A stretch of DNA of 64,000 nucleotides from Pomphorhynchus laevis (GCA_012934845.2 WNNJ02001180.1:248001-312000), one strand, 5' to 3'; shown: positions 11,335-23,885, counted from the stretch's first letter. Translations and numbers: made by a program. The notes: generated by a model from the sequence alone, not told the origin.

Positions 11335-11472
11335 GTTCCCTTTAGTCATACACCAAGACCTTGTATTCTGTAGTAAAACTAAAAGTCAATTATACAACAA
11401 AACAGCATCCAAGGTTCCCTGTAATCAGATACCAAGGCCTTGCATCCTGGAGTAAAATTAAAGTCAATTATC
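11335..11472. repeat. Two diverged tandem units of about 82 bp
   Basis: ttccctttagtcatacacca...agtcaattat (from 11335) recurs as ttccctgtaatcagatacca...agtcaattat (from 11417), with about 80-85% identity by eye. Confidence 0.6.
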
Positions 11473-11539
11473 CATATTATGAGTTAAAATCTTCTTGCCC
11501 TGGCAGTAACTCGACCCATTTGAAGGAATTCTTTAGAAG

Positions 11540-11916
11540 TCGAAACTGCTCTCAACAACCCTAGACCGAAAGCAAGATATATCCATAAATTGGCGGCGTA
11601 CCTCGGCATGATGAAAGCAATGACGGAAAAAGACCTGGAATACAATTTGGCTAAGGAATGATACCAGCTCTTCTTCCGTCATGTGGTGACAATCTACATG
11701 GCGGTCACCCACGGCTGGCAAGCAGTAGCACCCCAGTTGCCTCGTGTGACTGGGGTAGAAGCGGACTTTGCCAGACGTATCGGCCTTGATCTCAATAGGC
11801 CTCAGATACAGCTTCAACGTTACACACAGCATACTTATTCCTCTAGGGATCAACTGGCGGTAAGAACACAGAACAATAGCAAGTCACAACCCTCTAGGAA
11901 GAAACGACGAAAATAG
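11540..11916 (+). pseudogene. Unidentified coding-like fragment, C-terminal basic tail
   Basis: One plus-strand frame reads ETALNNPRPKARYIHK... then, past one stop, FFRHVVTIYMAVTHGWQAV, GVEADFARRIGLDLNRPQI and a basic end SQPSRKKRRK before a stop at 11916. GC content is higher than in the neighbours and the amino-acid make-up is protein-like (Trp, His and Arg present, few runs). I do not recognise the family. It may be a host gene relic or a piece of a mobile element; the adjacent tandem repeats and lack of a start favour a relic. Confidence 0.35.
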
Positions 11917-12768
11917 AGGTCAAAGTTGATCTGTGTTTGTAAAACAAAAGAAAATATTTCTTTTTTTGTCTACCTTTTGTAAGCGGGTATATTTTTATAT
12001 TTTGGGTCTACTAGTTAAAAGAGAGGGGGTAGAGGTGATATCTGAGGAAACGGAGTTCAAGTGAGACTGGGGTCAAAAGATCAACCTGCACTTTGAATAG
12101 GCGTACGGCCTCAGAGAAGAACTTTACCCCAAGTGCAATCACTATGACGTACTGGTAGGGGTCTTATTTGAACAGTTATTTACTCCCTATAGGTACTGTC
12201 CTGGTGATTGCATTTATCTCTTCTTAGCTATAGATAACAAACAGCTGCTACTTAATAGATACAACTGAAATATGTTTTCTATAAAAAGTATACAGTATTT
12301 CTAGTGATACAGTATTTAACAATACATATCACGCAAGATTACTTGTTTGTTTAACAATAATCAGAGATAGTTCATTTGACAAGAATAACCATCTCTTTTT
12401 TCTCGGTATGTAGAACATGCTTCCTTGAAAATTGGTTTTTAAATTCCTGTCTATCAACCTTCAGGTGATTATATGTTTATAATTACCTAGGAATGATTAA
12501 CAGAGTGCATTTCTATACAGAGATCTCTCCTGTTGTTATATTACCAAACCAACTTTTGTAGTATAGCTCATTGATAAACAGTTAAAAAATATCATAACTC
12601 TATCAACTGTCTTCTATAATCTTGCACGGGGCACAGCTTACTTTCCACACGTAGACACGTGTCATTTTTGCAGGGTATAAATACCTCGAAATATGCTCCT
12701 CATAACTTTTTGCAAGCATCGCCAGAGCAGGAAGAAAGACAGCAGAAATTTTTTATTTTGTGAAGCAA
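11917..12768. other. Intergenic stretch, no gene seen
   Basis: No long frame, RNA gene or family match recognised. Confidence 0.4.
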
Positions 12769-13342
12769 ATAATCTGATGGGACCGGATCACCAATCTGGG
12801 ATCTCAATTATATTGCTGACATCGTTGATGAACATATTGCAATGCTTCACCAATATCTCCAGAAAATAATATATTCCTGGTTGTTTAAAGTATAGTATTT
12901 TCGACATGAAACCAAAAAATCAGGAACAGTCATCTGCAAAATCTTTAGACTAATAATCTTTATCCTGTCTTGACACAAGTTCTAGAAAGAATTATTTCAA
13001 CAAAAATTGCTCCACATTCAATAAAAGATAGAAGCAAACCAATACGCGTTCCGTCTTAGTGGCAGCACAACCAAAAAGCTTATTTAAATACCTCAGTTTT
13101 TTGAAATAATCTTAATAACAAATATTAACCAATAGTTTAATGTATACAAGTAGACTTAAGTAGGGCTTTTGACAGTGTAGATCACAAAATTCTTTTTCGT
13201 AAACTAAGCGATATTGGCTTGCCTGCGTGACAATTAAGATTATTAAAATCCTATCTAAAAGATAGATATAAAGATTTTTCTTATGACGATCTTTTTTCCG
13301 ATTGGGAATTGGTGTCGACAGGCGTACCTCAAGGCAGTACTC
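12769..13342 (+). mobile_element. LINE-C remnant (reverse transcriptase of a jockey/CR1-like LINE)
   Basis: In interrupted frames one reads FDSVDHKILFRKLSDIGLPA, LLKSYLKDRYKDF and STGVPQGSTPSL (about 13165-13345), the standard palm motifs 2b, 3 and 4 of LINE reverse transcriptases. Upstream, SDGTGSPIWDLN and a Q/I-rich stretch suit the pre-palm region. It stops abruptly at the inverted-repeat block beginning at 13343. Confidence 0.65.
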
Positions 13343-14530
13343 CTAGCCTCCAATGAGGCATTTCGACCTTATTCAACTCATCACTACAGGGTGGTATCAT
13401 CAGTGTGGCAATGTAGCTACACAACTTCGACAGTACTTAATCGTCAGTAAACCTCTGAAAGGAATTCACTAAGCGCACGCTCCTCCACCGGTGACCAGCC
13501 TGACATCTGGTATGGTTTGCATAAGCAGTGGCTTCAAAGGACAGCACGGATGCTAACGTTCCTTCCTTCATAAGCTTACTAAGGTTGCTAAACAAGCAGC
13601 ACACGCTTGTATACAGCTGAAGCACAATGCACTAGCAAAATCTCTCTAGCTACAAAGAACGAGCAAAGCTCTAGCGCAGGTGCTAAGATTCGTCACTCCA
13701 CATATAGTGGTTATATGAATATGAAAACTACTGGTGACGTTATATTATTAAGAAAGACTTTCAATACAACTTTTTTAATTAACACGATTCGGAAAGTTTA
13801 AACCTGCATGCTTTTTATAACCTTCATCGGAAAGCTTATACCCGGAATGCGCCTACCACAGACGCCTAGCCTCCAATGAGACGTTTCGACCTTAGTCTAC
13901 TTATCATAACTAAATAAAATAACTAACAAAATATCTCTAGCTACAAAGCACGAGCAAAGCTCTAGCGCAGATGCTAAGATTCGTCACTCTACATATAGTG
14001 GTTATATGAATTGAAAACTACTGGTGTCTTTTGACCAGAAAGACAGCTGTCTTTCTGGTCAATACACTAGTATTCAGCTGTCTTTCTTCAGCTGAATGCC
14101 AGTATGTCGCTTGTTCAGCAACCTTAGTAAGCTGATGAAGGAAGGAACGATAGCACAAGTGCTGTCCTGTGAATCCACTGCTTATTCAAACCATACCAGA
14201 TATCAGGCTGGTCACCGGTGGAGGAGCGTGCGCTTAGTGAATTCCTTTAAGAGTTTTACTGAGGATTAAGTACTGTCGAAGTTGTATAGCTACATGGTCA
14301 CACTGATGATACCATCATGTAGTGATGAGTAGACCAAGGTCGAAACACCTCATAGGAGGCTAGGGGTCTGTGGTAGGCGCATCCCGGTTTATGCTTTCCG
14401 ACGAAGGTTGTAAAAAAGCATGCAGGTTTATACTTTCCTAATCGTGTTAATTAAAAAAGTTGTATTGAAAGTCTTTCTTATTAATATATCGTCACCAGTA
14501 ATTTTCATATTCATATACATTAATTGACAT
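13343..14530. repeat. Complex block of direct and inverted repeats
   Basis: Segment A (13343-13610, tagcctccaatgagg...) recurs inverted at about 14095-14345. Segment B (13611-13900) recurs in part directly at about 13900-14030 and inverted at about 14350-14530. The shared word gctaagattcgtcactc occurs at 13684 and 13974. The order A, B, part of B, A-inverted, B-inverted cannot arise from one simple foldback; it suggests nested or rearranged insertions of one unit. No transposase frame was found. Confidence 0.7.
14031..14062. repeat. Perfect 32-bp palindrome
   Basis: The half-site ttgaccagaaagacag (14031-14046) is followed directly by its reverse complement (14047-14062) with no spacer, at the hinge between the direct and inverted parts of the surrounding block. 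Confidence 0.9.
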
Positions 14531-14681
14531 ACTATCAAGTGATCTCCGCATCTTCCGTAGCATTTATAACGCAGCTAGTCGTGTTTTCTTACACCGTTTG
14601 AGTCACTCGATAACTTTCTAAAAATACAGTTTATTAAGTGTTATAAATGTATTACATTTCCTGCCTATTTATACTCTGCTT

Positions 14682-15300
14682 AAAGAAATCGGGAAGACTC
14701 AAACAGCATAAACTAATTATATGATGTTTCGACTTTTGAATCTAATCAGTAGGAGGCTGCTGCACAACTGGATTGAAGTGCAGCACTACTAGACAGCTCA
14801 ATTAGGCGTTTTAGTACACATCCATGTACTAGGAATTAACACTGTTGAGAGTATTCATCACGAATAATTCGCTCATCAGGACCTACGTAGGATTTTAAAG
14901 CACTCTTATCGAGAGCACATAAACAAGCTTCTTCATTGCTGATTATGAGATAAATGTATTACTGTTTATTCCCGCCTATTTATATTCATATTCCTTCAAT
15001 CAGAATAGAAATAGTGGAGAAAAGTAATATATTTATAACACATAACCAGCAATGAAATATATTGGTTGTACTCTCGATAAGAGTGCTTTAAAATTCTACT
15101 TAGGTCTTGGTGATCGAATTATTCGTGATGAATACTCTCACCATTGTTAATTCCTAGTACATGGATGTGTACTAGAAAGACTTATTGGGCTGTTTAGGAG
15201 TCCTACACTTAAATTCAGTTGAGCAGCAGCCCCTACTGATAAGACTCAAAAGTCGAAACATTATAGAATTAGTTTCTGCTGTTTAAGTCCTCACGATTTC
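14682..15300. repeat. Foldback element with about 240-bp arms
   Basis: The left arm (about 14695-14925) contains atgtttcgacttttga, agtacacatccatgtactag and gcactcttatcgagag. The right arm (about 15075-15300) carries all three in reverse order and orientation. The arms are roughly 85% identical by eye; spacer about 150 bp. No coding capacity. Confidence 0.75.
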
Positions 15301-15872
15301 TTAAATGTGCAAACAATATTCGATATTTATTTCATCTAGAGGTACAACCTCTTGTAGAAGATCTCTATCCCATTTCATCAACATACGACGTAAACATCCA
15401 CCCTCTCACCCAAAAATTCATACAATTCACCTTATAAAAAGTTTTAAGATCCAACCAATAAAAATTTTTAAGCAATCAATAATTTTTTGTATTGCCATTT
15501 TTTCTTTCTATATTTTTTATTTTTTCAAATACTGTAAGTTTGTAAGCAAATATAGCTCTTTATTTCATAATAAATGATTTTTTATTGATTTGATAATATT
15601 AAATATTTAATTTTATTAAATATCCCGAGTTTGTAATCGTAAATTTAAGTCGTCACACATTTTTTAATTTTTTAATGTTAAACTATATGAAACCTTTCTG
15701 AGTGCATTGCAACTGTGAATTTCTTTTACTAAATTATTATTCTTTCAATATCCTATATTTTTATTTATTGAACAAATAATTGACTCTTTATTTCATTATG
15801 CTATTTTGAAAATAAATGCATATAAATTATAAATAATTAATGAAATTTATAGATAAATAACGATGCGCTTCG

Positions 15873-15878
15873 TTTATT
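15873..15878 (-). promoter_or_regulatory. AATAAA polyadenylation signal of the GST gene
   Basis: Minus-strand AATAAA about 110 nt after the GST stop codon. Confidence 0.55.
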
Positions 15879-15987
15879 ACTTTCAATTAAAAATTATGTA
15901 ATACCACATTGATGATTTTAAAAACAAGATTCCGCAATCATCTATTGAGCTAAATGTCTTATGATGTCTCACCGCAATGTGGTATAA

Positions 15988-16662
15988 TTAACGTGATTTA
16001 TTACCAAGCACAGAGTATACTTTATCAACATATTGCTGTGTGACTATTGAGTACCGACTGTTACTATTTAAATAAGCCTTAAAGGGTTTTGAATTTGACA
16101 TTCGTTCAAGATATTTGTTGAGCAACGGATATATATTTAACTGTTCAGGTACATAATCTTTTACGCTTAGTAGTACTTCTAGAAGTCCGATGTCTGCAAT
16201 GCTCAATCGATCCCCGACTAAATATATTTTATTAGTTGATTTGCACAAGATGTCTTCAAATACAGGCATGTATCTAGGACATGCAATAGTTCTCGCTTCT
16301 TTAAGTGTTTCCTCTTCGTCTTTAAATTTATAAACCATGAATACAAAATAGAAATCACGAGCGGCAGAATACAGCATATCAATTAAGACAGACTCCTTTA
16401 TTGATTTTCCTTCCAGCATGTTATACTTCCTTGCAATGTATCGTACAATAGAGTCTGTTTGTACAAGTATCATATTGTCGATTTTTAGTGAAGGTAACTG
16501 TTCAAATAATAGTTCCCTAGTCTTTTTCATATTTGAATATTCTTCTGCGCTATTCACATAATGCTCTTTCCAGCTTAAACCAACTGCAACCATGCATAAT
16601 CTAATAATTTCTGCTCTTCCTCTTCCTGGTAAGTAAGTCAAGACAACATCGTTGTTAGGCAT
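15988..16662 (-). CDS. Cytosolic glutathione S-transferase, alpha-class-like
   Basis: A 224-residue single-exon protein of standard length. The thioredoxin-fold N-terminal domain has the glutathione-activating Tyr10 in VVLTYLPGRGRAEIIR, Arg16, the cis-proline loop EQLPSLKID (residues 55-62) and the gamma-glutamyl-binding VQTDSIVRYIA (68-77). The helical C-terminal domain carries YLVGDRLSIADIGLLEVLL (147-165) with the conserved Asp N-cap. Order and wording match vertebrate alpha-class enzymes (for example VQTRAILNYIASKYN), so it should conjugate glutathione to electrophiles or reduce hydroperoxides in the cytosol. The start is the only Met before the fold. Class could also be a lineage-specific alpha/mu/pi relative. 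Confidence 0.9.
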   Translation of the reverse strand: MPNNDVVLTYLPGRGRAEIIRLCMVAVGLSWKEHYVNSAEEYSNMKKTRELLFEQLPSLKIDNMILVQTDSIVRYIARKYNMLEGKSIKESVLIDMLYSAARDFYFVFMVYKFKDEEETLKEARTIACPRYMPVFEDILCKSTNKIYLVGDRLSIADIGLLEVLLSVKDYVPEQLNIYPLLNKYLERMSNSKPFKAYLNSNSRYSIVTQQYVDKVYSVLGNKSR

Positions 16663-18236
16663 ATTGCTTTCTAAGATAACTAAATTCGGTCCTTAATAAA
16701 CAAACTTAAATAGCTTATTAATAATACTGCAAAATTCAATTAATAAGGCACAAGCGCTATGCTATTATTCTAATATTTATGAAATTGCAGCTTTTAAACT
16801 TTAAATTAAATTTAAAATACGCTGTCACACAACCATTCGTGATCTCATATCGTTAAATTTAACTAGAAATGAAAACAACAATTTGTCTAAATAACTAAGC
16901 CGATATGGACTTTAATTGAATTACTAAGAGCTTACAATTGACTCTTTACTGTAGACGATACAGTGACTTTTATTATTTTATCGAAGCCTTTAATTCGTTG
17001 TAAATAAGCACAAAATTGATGTGATACATTTTATGGAAATATATAATATATTTGTTTAAATAGGTAATATAAATCGAAAAGGGTTAGGGTTTGAAATAAC
17101 TTTGTATAAAAATAAACCATGTGTATATTTCATGTGGATAATATACGATGACTATCAAACATATCCGTGATTATAATTAAATATTTATTTAATATTAAAT
17201 ATATAATATATTTAATTAAATTAAATATATAATAGACATAGTTTTCAATGGCTTAAACATAAGTGGGTTGAGCGGACATTCTTTAATGCCATTGTAGCGA
17301 ACCTTCGCACACACAATCCCTTGCCATAATGGCCGTAAGTACGCAAAGTTAGCAGAGAGAATTGACGTGATAGAGATATGTATTTTACAATGCAGATTTT
17401 TTACACCTCAGGGGGAAATATAACTATAAATATTTATACAAATATATTATTTTTAATATATATAATAATTTATATAAATATTTATTTTTAGCTAAATTAG
17501 AAGCTTCTCCATCAATATATTTTAAATAGTTTATGGTAAAGAAATTTAAGTTGACTTTTTTGTAGAATATTAAAATACATCAATTTTATATTTTAGTGGT
17601 AATAAAATTATGTAACTACACAGATAACTTTAAAAATTTTAAATAAAACTTAATTGTTTGGCTATAATCAAAAGTGTTAATTGAATTTGGTTCATTTAGC
17701 CTGCAATAAATTTAAACAAAAAATTTCTGGCAATAAAAAAATAATTTTATATAGAAAATATAATATTTTACAAAATTACAACATCATATGAACTTACAGT
17801 TGAACGAGTGCTCAGTTATTAAGAATTCTAAAAGTAGTTGCACTGTTTTTCGCTTATATAATATTTAGATATTAAGCGCAAGAATTAGAAACCCCACCTT
17901 AAATAAGTTTACTCCACCTTTTACATGTTTAAAAAGGGTGTTAACCTAGCAGTTGTAATTGATTTACTGAGCACATTGAATATTAACAATGTGGTCACGT
18001 GAAATTCATTTTGATCCAATCATAACTGGAAATCATATAATATTTATCAAATACTATTTTTTACAAATTCGTCAAATTTGATTAGAATTTGAACTAGTTT
18101 AATCAAATTAATAAATTTAATAATATGGATTTTCTTAACAAAACAACCGATAAATAGAAAATCGAACAGAAACAAAACATGTATTTAGTAATTATAGGGT
18201 ACTTTTTTGTTACTACCCTTGCCCAATCATGAACAT
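16663..18236. other. AT-rich intergenic region upstream of the GST gene
   Basis: No frame above 60 codons and no family match. Contains alternating AT tracts around 17160-17230 and 17440-17480. Confidence 0.5.
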
Positions 18237-19240
18237 TCTTCACATATTACGGCATCAGGTCCAGAGGGATCTGAGCCCCCGGCCGATCCAGCGCGCCGCC
18301 TTTCGAATATACCATTACGGGATCTTTTATCCTTCAAGTCTAGTTGAGGCGGACTATGGTTGGTAATCTATAGATAATGTGCTCGATGAACCTTAGTATT
18401 TGCTTTGGTGGACGTCCTCTGGAAAAGAAGACTAATCCCGAGATAGGTCAAGTACCATTAAGGCGTACTTAGTTTTCCCATTCAATGACAGATGTTGGGC
18501 CCGTTTCAGAGCCCACCTAGCTCTCTTCAGAATACTTTTTAGTCTATGCAGGTCAGTCTTCGCCGACCAATAAATCGTAACGGTAAACCCAGATATTTTA
18601 CTCGACTCGTGAAGATGGAGAGTGGTTGAGGCTGCAAAATTTGGAAGTGTGCAGAGAGTGCTCATCTCTTAAGCTTCTTTTTAGTGGAAGAGCCCCATTA
18701 AATACGACCACCTGCGATTTATCTGAGTTTAAAATAAGATTGGATGTGGGTAACTGATATTTTAATCCTGAAAACAAAACTGTGGTATCATCAGCCTATA
18801 CCACAAGATGATGATCACGTTTAAATGCCTTGAATATAACAATGGAGCTAGCAAGATATAAGATAGGAGAAAGTGGGGAGCCTTGAGGCACACCTGTAAT
18901 AGGGTAGAACAGACGTGCATCAGGTTTGTCGTCATAGTAGAACCGCTTGGTAACCAATTGCTGAATGAACCGAGCACCCTTTGACAAAATCATGAAAACT
19001 CGGTGGGATAAAATTACGCCTACTTAAATGATAGCGAATTCTACGGGCAAGCGCTTTTTTTGTTGATGGATATGAGGGAATTTTGAATTAAAATGGACCG
19101 AATATCTTTGGTACATAAAGCCGATTTTTTCTTTAATAAAAATATACGTCAGCTTCAATTGATGCATACATCGGATGGTGAGGCTAAAAGCATTGTAATG
19201 GCAACTTCTCTTCTTGAAGTATACTTTCCCTAGATTAGAG
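18237..19240 (-). mobile_element. LINE-A copy, 5'-truncated and decayed
   Basis: On the minus strand the sequence starts within REVAITMLLAS...RIFLLKKK (about 19230-19100), goes on through LYTKRF-like and GVPQGSPLSPILYLASSIVI (about 18905-18830) and ends with KISGFTVTIYWSAKTDLHR, KRARWALKRAQHLSLNGK (about 18600-18470) and the family 3' UTR near 18245. Several frame breaks are present. Confidence 0.82.
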
Positions 19241-19282
19241 TAATTATTCTTAAAGAAGTCAATATACGCTTGAGTGATGTCT

Positions 19283-19578
19283 CCTGTGCAAAATGAAAAT
19301 TTTAGTTTAGTCTCAAATTCAATAAAATTTTATTTTTGTATTGCACATCAAAATTCCGAAGAAATGTATTAAATAAGTTGCTCCTTTCGATGAAAACAAG
19401 CAACTTTATGAATACCAGATTCGATAGTTTGGGAATTGGGGGAAGTTCCCCCATTCGTTTTAGAGCCAAACGAAGAATAAACTTCGCTTACTTTGTTCTT
19501 TGTATTGTATAAAAATTCCATACTCACTGATTCCTTAGATTCCTTTGTTCGATCCGACACGTTTCCGTTATTACACAT
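19283..19578 (-). CDS. Possible two-exon gene start, interrupted downstream by LINE-A
   Basis: A Met-initiated frame from 19578 (MCNNGNVSDRTKESKESVS..., Ser/Lys/Asn-rich) runs to a stop near 19369. If a 132-bp intron is assumed (GT at 19415, and AG ending ttttgcacag at 19284) the frame passes without shift into GDITQAYIDFFKNNYSN..., which then meets the LINE-A copy at about 19240. The acceptor is good, the donor (gtattc) moderate. I do not recognise the protein. It may be the 5' end of a host gene that was cut or had an intron invaded by the LINE, or chance frames. Confidence 0.3.
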
Positions 19579-19599
19579 TTTTTATTTAATGAAATTAAT

Positions 19600-20367
19600 A
19601 AATTTAAATTATTTCATTCAAATTTATATAATGGCACTATAAAAGAGGAACGAATTTAAAGACAAATGTGATGCAATTTTAGCACGATATATATTAAAAA
19701 TCGTAGTATATAAAAAATCAAGTCAGCTTCAATTTGATTTAACTCAAAAGGAAATTTTAAATAGAGCGTTCAAGCAAAATCAAACGCATAGAAACCACCT
19801 GCGTCTAGTAAATTGTGTCAAGATAAATACATTAATAGAAAATAAAATTCGAAAAAAAAGAAATTTTTCTAAAACAGCAAGGTATCATTAAATAATTACT
19901 AAATTATTTAATGATTTTATTTTTTCATATTTTTGATCATTAAAAAGTTCTAACTATTGAACAGTAATGACTTAAACTCGTTTGTTTGCATAAATAAGAT
20001 TGTAGCAACCTGATGAATGTTGCTTTCTCTCTTAATAATCTTCAATTCCTGTATTTTAGCCAAGTCAAAAATTTTAACAAAGTTGGTATAATTTAGACTG
20101 AACTGTTTGTTATTTTATAAATTTGTTGTTCATTCATTAAACATTATTTAATAAGCAAGCGAGAGAGTGAATATTATTTTTATTGAAATCAAATTTAAGA
20201 TTCCTGACTGCCATTATCAGGATAAAATTTTTTAAATTAATTAATAATACAGATTTTATTAACAATAACAACTTATAAGAAAGAAAACAACGAAGCAGCA
20301 TTAAAAAACAGCTATCAAGTAGTACGCATTTCAATATTTTTGTCGAAGACTTTTGTATCATCCTCTA
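19600..20367. other. AT-rich intergenic stretch, no gene seen
   Basis: Only short low-complexity frames. Confidence 0.45.
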
Positions 20368-23300
20368 CAACACTCACTTACCCAGGTTCAGAGAAATCTG
20401 AGCCCCGAGGCCGCACCAGCGCGCCGCCTTACGATTGAATCATTCGGGGTCTCTCTCTTCACCCCCTAAGAGTACGGTCGAGGTGGACTATGGTCGGTAA
20501 TCTTGAGATAAGGAGCTTGAGAAGCATTAGTCTTTGCTCTGGGGGACGTCCTCTAGAGAAGAAGACTAATCCCTAGATAGCCCAAGTACCCAAAAGGCGT
20601 ACTTGGATTTTCCCATTCAATGACAGATGTTGGGCCCGTTTCAGAGCCCACATAGCTCTCTTCAGAATACGTTTAAGTATACCCAGTCAGCTTTCGCCGA
20701 CCAATTCACCGAAACGGTGAACTCCAGATATTTTACTCGACTCGTGAAGATGGGTAGTGGTTGAGACTGCAAAATGGAGAAGAGTGCAGGGAGTGCAAGT
20801 CTCTTAAGTTTCTTTTTGGTGCAGGGGCGCCATGAAAGACAACCACTTGCGATTTTTCGGAGTTAAAAACTGAACTTTTAATCTTAAAAAGAAACTGCCG
20901 ATGTCTGAGACTACATCTTTGCACCTGCGTCCTGAAAACAGGGCTGTAAAATCATCAGCGTATACCACAAGATGTTGATCACGTTTAAATGCCTTAAATA
21001 AAACAATGGAGCTAGCAAGATATAAGATAGGAGAAAGTGGGGAACCTTTAGGCACACCTGTAATAGGGTAGAACTGACGTGCATCAGGGTCGTCTTTATA
21101 ACAAAACCGCTTGGTGTACAGCATAATCTTACCCTTTTACAATTCTAGCAGGCAAACCGATGGACCTAAGAGAGGAGATAACGAAGGGAACGGAGATCCT
21201 ACCAAATGCAGCAGAAAAATCAAGAAAAACGGATGACAATTATCCTGACAAAAGTTATGTAGTTCACCAATTGCTGAATGAACTGAGCGACCTTTGACAA
21301 ACCCATGAAAACTCTGTGGAATTAAATTACGCCTACTTAAATGATCACTGATTCTAGGCTCAAGCGCGTTTTCGTAGATGGTGATTGAGGAATTCTGAAT
21401 CGAAATTGGTCGCAGGTCTTTAGGACATGAAACCGGATTTCGCTTATGTAAAAATATTCTACGACTGCTGTTGATGCCGGCTACATCGGATGGTGAGGCT
21501 TAAAGCATTGTGACGGCCACTTCTCTTCTTTGATCGGCTGTGAAAAGCTGACAAATCCGAGAAGAGAGGGGAGCGGCGTTTTTGAAGGTGTCCGGAAGTG
21601 AACTCCATAAGTTGAGAATATCCGCAACAGATAAATCCTTGCTCCTGAAATCATCCCAAGGCAGGATTGGTTGGGGAGAAATGGTGGCTCCATAGTTATC
21701 TAGAACTCCAGTATTCATTCGTTAGAACATGCCTAAAGGAAGCAGAGAGATTGGGAAAGTGTAGCATTTTAGCTATGACCTTGAGTTTTGTCGGAGTGGG
21801 ACTGTAAATGCGACCTTTGTAGGTAGTCGAAAGGATCCCAGTAGCTTGCAATTAAAATCCCAGTAGCTAGTAATTAAAACCACTTTAATTGGATCAAAGT
21901 GAAACCTCCATCTAAGCAACGTATCTTCCTCTAGCCGCCAGCGTATTAGGTCATGAAAGGTGATCAGTTGTTGGCGCGATTGCTCAGTGCAGATGGGTTT
22001 TAACAACCACGTCCTATGTATCAGTAAAATGTCGAGGAGTGAGGTTGTTGTTGATCAATGAAAGATTGGGGTCGGTTTTTTTTGTGAATAAGATAATCGC
22101 TCCTGGCTCAGCGAAGTGCTGCATTAATCCAACAACCAGTTCTGTTGTTGAAGTCACCGAGTAACATGTCTTAGCCACTACCTGAAATACAGTCCAAGAT
22201 GACACGGTTCTTGTGAATCTCTCTCGGCCGGGTGTAGATATTGGCTAGGCTGATGCGCTTACCGTTCTTGACAAATGTTATAACTAAACAAGGCATGGCA
22301 GGACAGGAGACGTTCTATAAGACGGAGGACCTTTAAGAGCATTTAACTAGGCTTAAAAGACCTTGGGATGACGAGGAGTGGGAACGGGTAATGTACGGAG
22401 TGAAGTGTGTGAAGATATGCTTTTGGATAAATCGAGTAATGTCCTGGGGTAGACGGATAGACCGCGTCTCCTGAATAACTCTCTTGAGTACTTCCCATGG
22501 CGAAAGTGTAACCGGAGTGGGACTCCTTCTGCCTAGTCGGAACAAGAGGCGGAAAAGTCACCCTTTCCATCTCCTGTTCCTAAAGGTGAAGATATTTGCC
22601 CACAAGCGTTATCTTCATTTTGCATTGTACTGGCTAAAGCCCAGATTAAGTTTTCACAGGCTAACTTCATGGGGGCTACATTATGAGAAGAACCTGTTCG
22701 TTTTTTGACTTGGGAGCCTTCTTCAAATTATTAACCTTCCCTGTGGGGGTGAACTGAAGGACTCCACCAGTTGATTTATCATATTCTTAATCAAGTTCTC
22801 AAAGTGTACCATCAAGACCTAATTCTTCCATTCTATGAGTTTGAGGATTTCTGCATCAGACAGCTCTCTTCCTTGACGGTCGAGACAGCCTCCACAAAAG
22901 TCATCTATCTAGTTTAGGGCACCTGTGGCTTTTTCGATATTCTTTATAATTTTTACATCTTTTTGACCAGGCGGTGTGCTCCCCCCCCGCAGTTAGAGCA
23001 TTGTGGTTTATCTATGCATTTTCCAGAGTGAATAGTAGAAGTCCCGCACACCCCGCACTTCTGGGTTAGGGAACAACCCGACGCCCAATGCGCCCACTGG
23101 TGACACTCATTACATTGGGGTAGGTTAGAGAGTCAGTCTCAATTAATGTAAAATTTAGGTTGTACCCCATGAAGGGGTTTGAAGTCGAGATCGACAGGTT
23201 TTGTGCCACATCCACCGGTGCATTGCAGAAAGACACCGGGATGGGGAATCCTTTTTTCCGATTATAAACCGAACGCAAGATATATTGAATTCTCTTCTAA

Positions 23301-23885
23301 CATCAATACATCTTCGTCAGAGAGGAATATTGGCATATTGTTAATTTTTAACGTAGCCTTGATCGGCTTAAACGAAATAGCTGCAATTTTCGCATGCGTC
23401 TTATGGAAATACTTGATATAACTCTGGGCTAGATCTGGTGTGGCAAAAGATATTTTCATTTCAGACTCATAGTATTTAACACAGTTGAAGAGAATTCTCT
23501 TTTTGAACCGGTCAGTAAATCGCCTTAGAAAGGTGTTAAATAAACTCTGCCCTTCCAGAGACTCTAGAAGATTAATTCTGCCATTAAGAGATTGGAGGAG
23601 ATGGTTTCTTCTCTTGCTTCATTATTCTGTGCCAGCCCGGTTATACCTACGCAAATTACCGTTCCTGAATCTAAAAAGAGGGGGCCTCGGCCGACGCCAT
23701 TCCACCCATCAAGATTGGAAAACTTTTGAAGGGCAAGGCTAAAGGCGCCGATAAGGAAAATGAAGATAATGTCCGTCAGAAAGTGTATACTCTGGATGGC
23801 GCTAGTGACGGGAAGGGCAACATTTCCGCCCCTAGCTCTGTCTAGGGATGAGGCAATCCCACCCAGCTGACCTAACACAATGCAG
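20368..23885 (-). mobile_element. LINE-A, nearly full-length copy (ORF1, endonuclease, RT)
   Basis: Reading the minus strand: an ORF1 region at about 23880-22950 with MKISFATPDLAQSYIKYFHK and a run of Cys/His knuckles (HWASGCSLTQKCGVCG...CIDKPQCSNCGGGAH); an AP-like endonuclease region at about 22600-21950 (TRSIRLPQDITRFI, then GDFNNRTGCWINAALR-like); and RT at about 21720-20400 with REVAVTML, KRFCYKDDPDARQFYPITG, GSPLSPILYLASSIVLFKAF and the intact catalytic LVVYADDFTALFSG, then KKIKS/LHQKET-type thumb sequence and the 3' end. Multiple frameshifts make it inactive. Layout suits the jockey/R1 superfamily of APE-type LINEs. It lies head to head with the copy starting at 23886. Confidence 0.85.

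Noticed and set aside
15305-15577. 90-codon plus-strand frame
   Set aside because: Ile/Phe/Lys/Ser-rich low-complexity translation of AT-rich DNA, no domain, beside a foldback.
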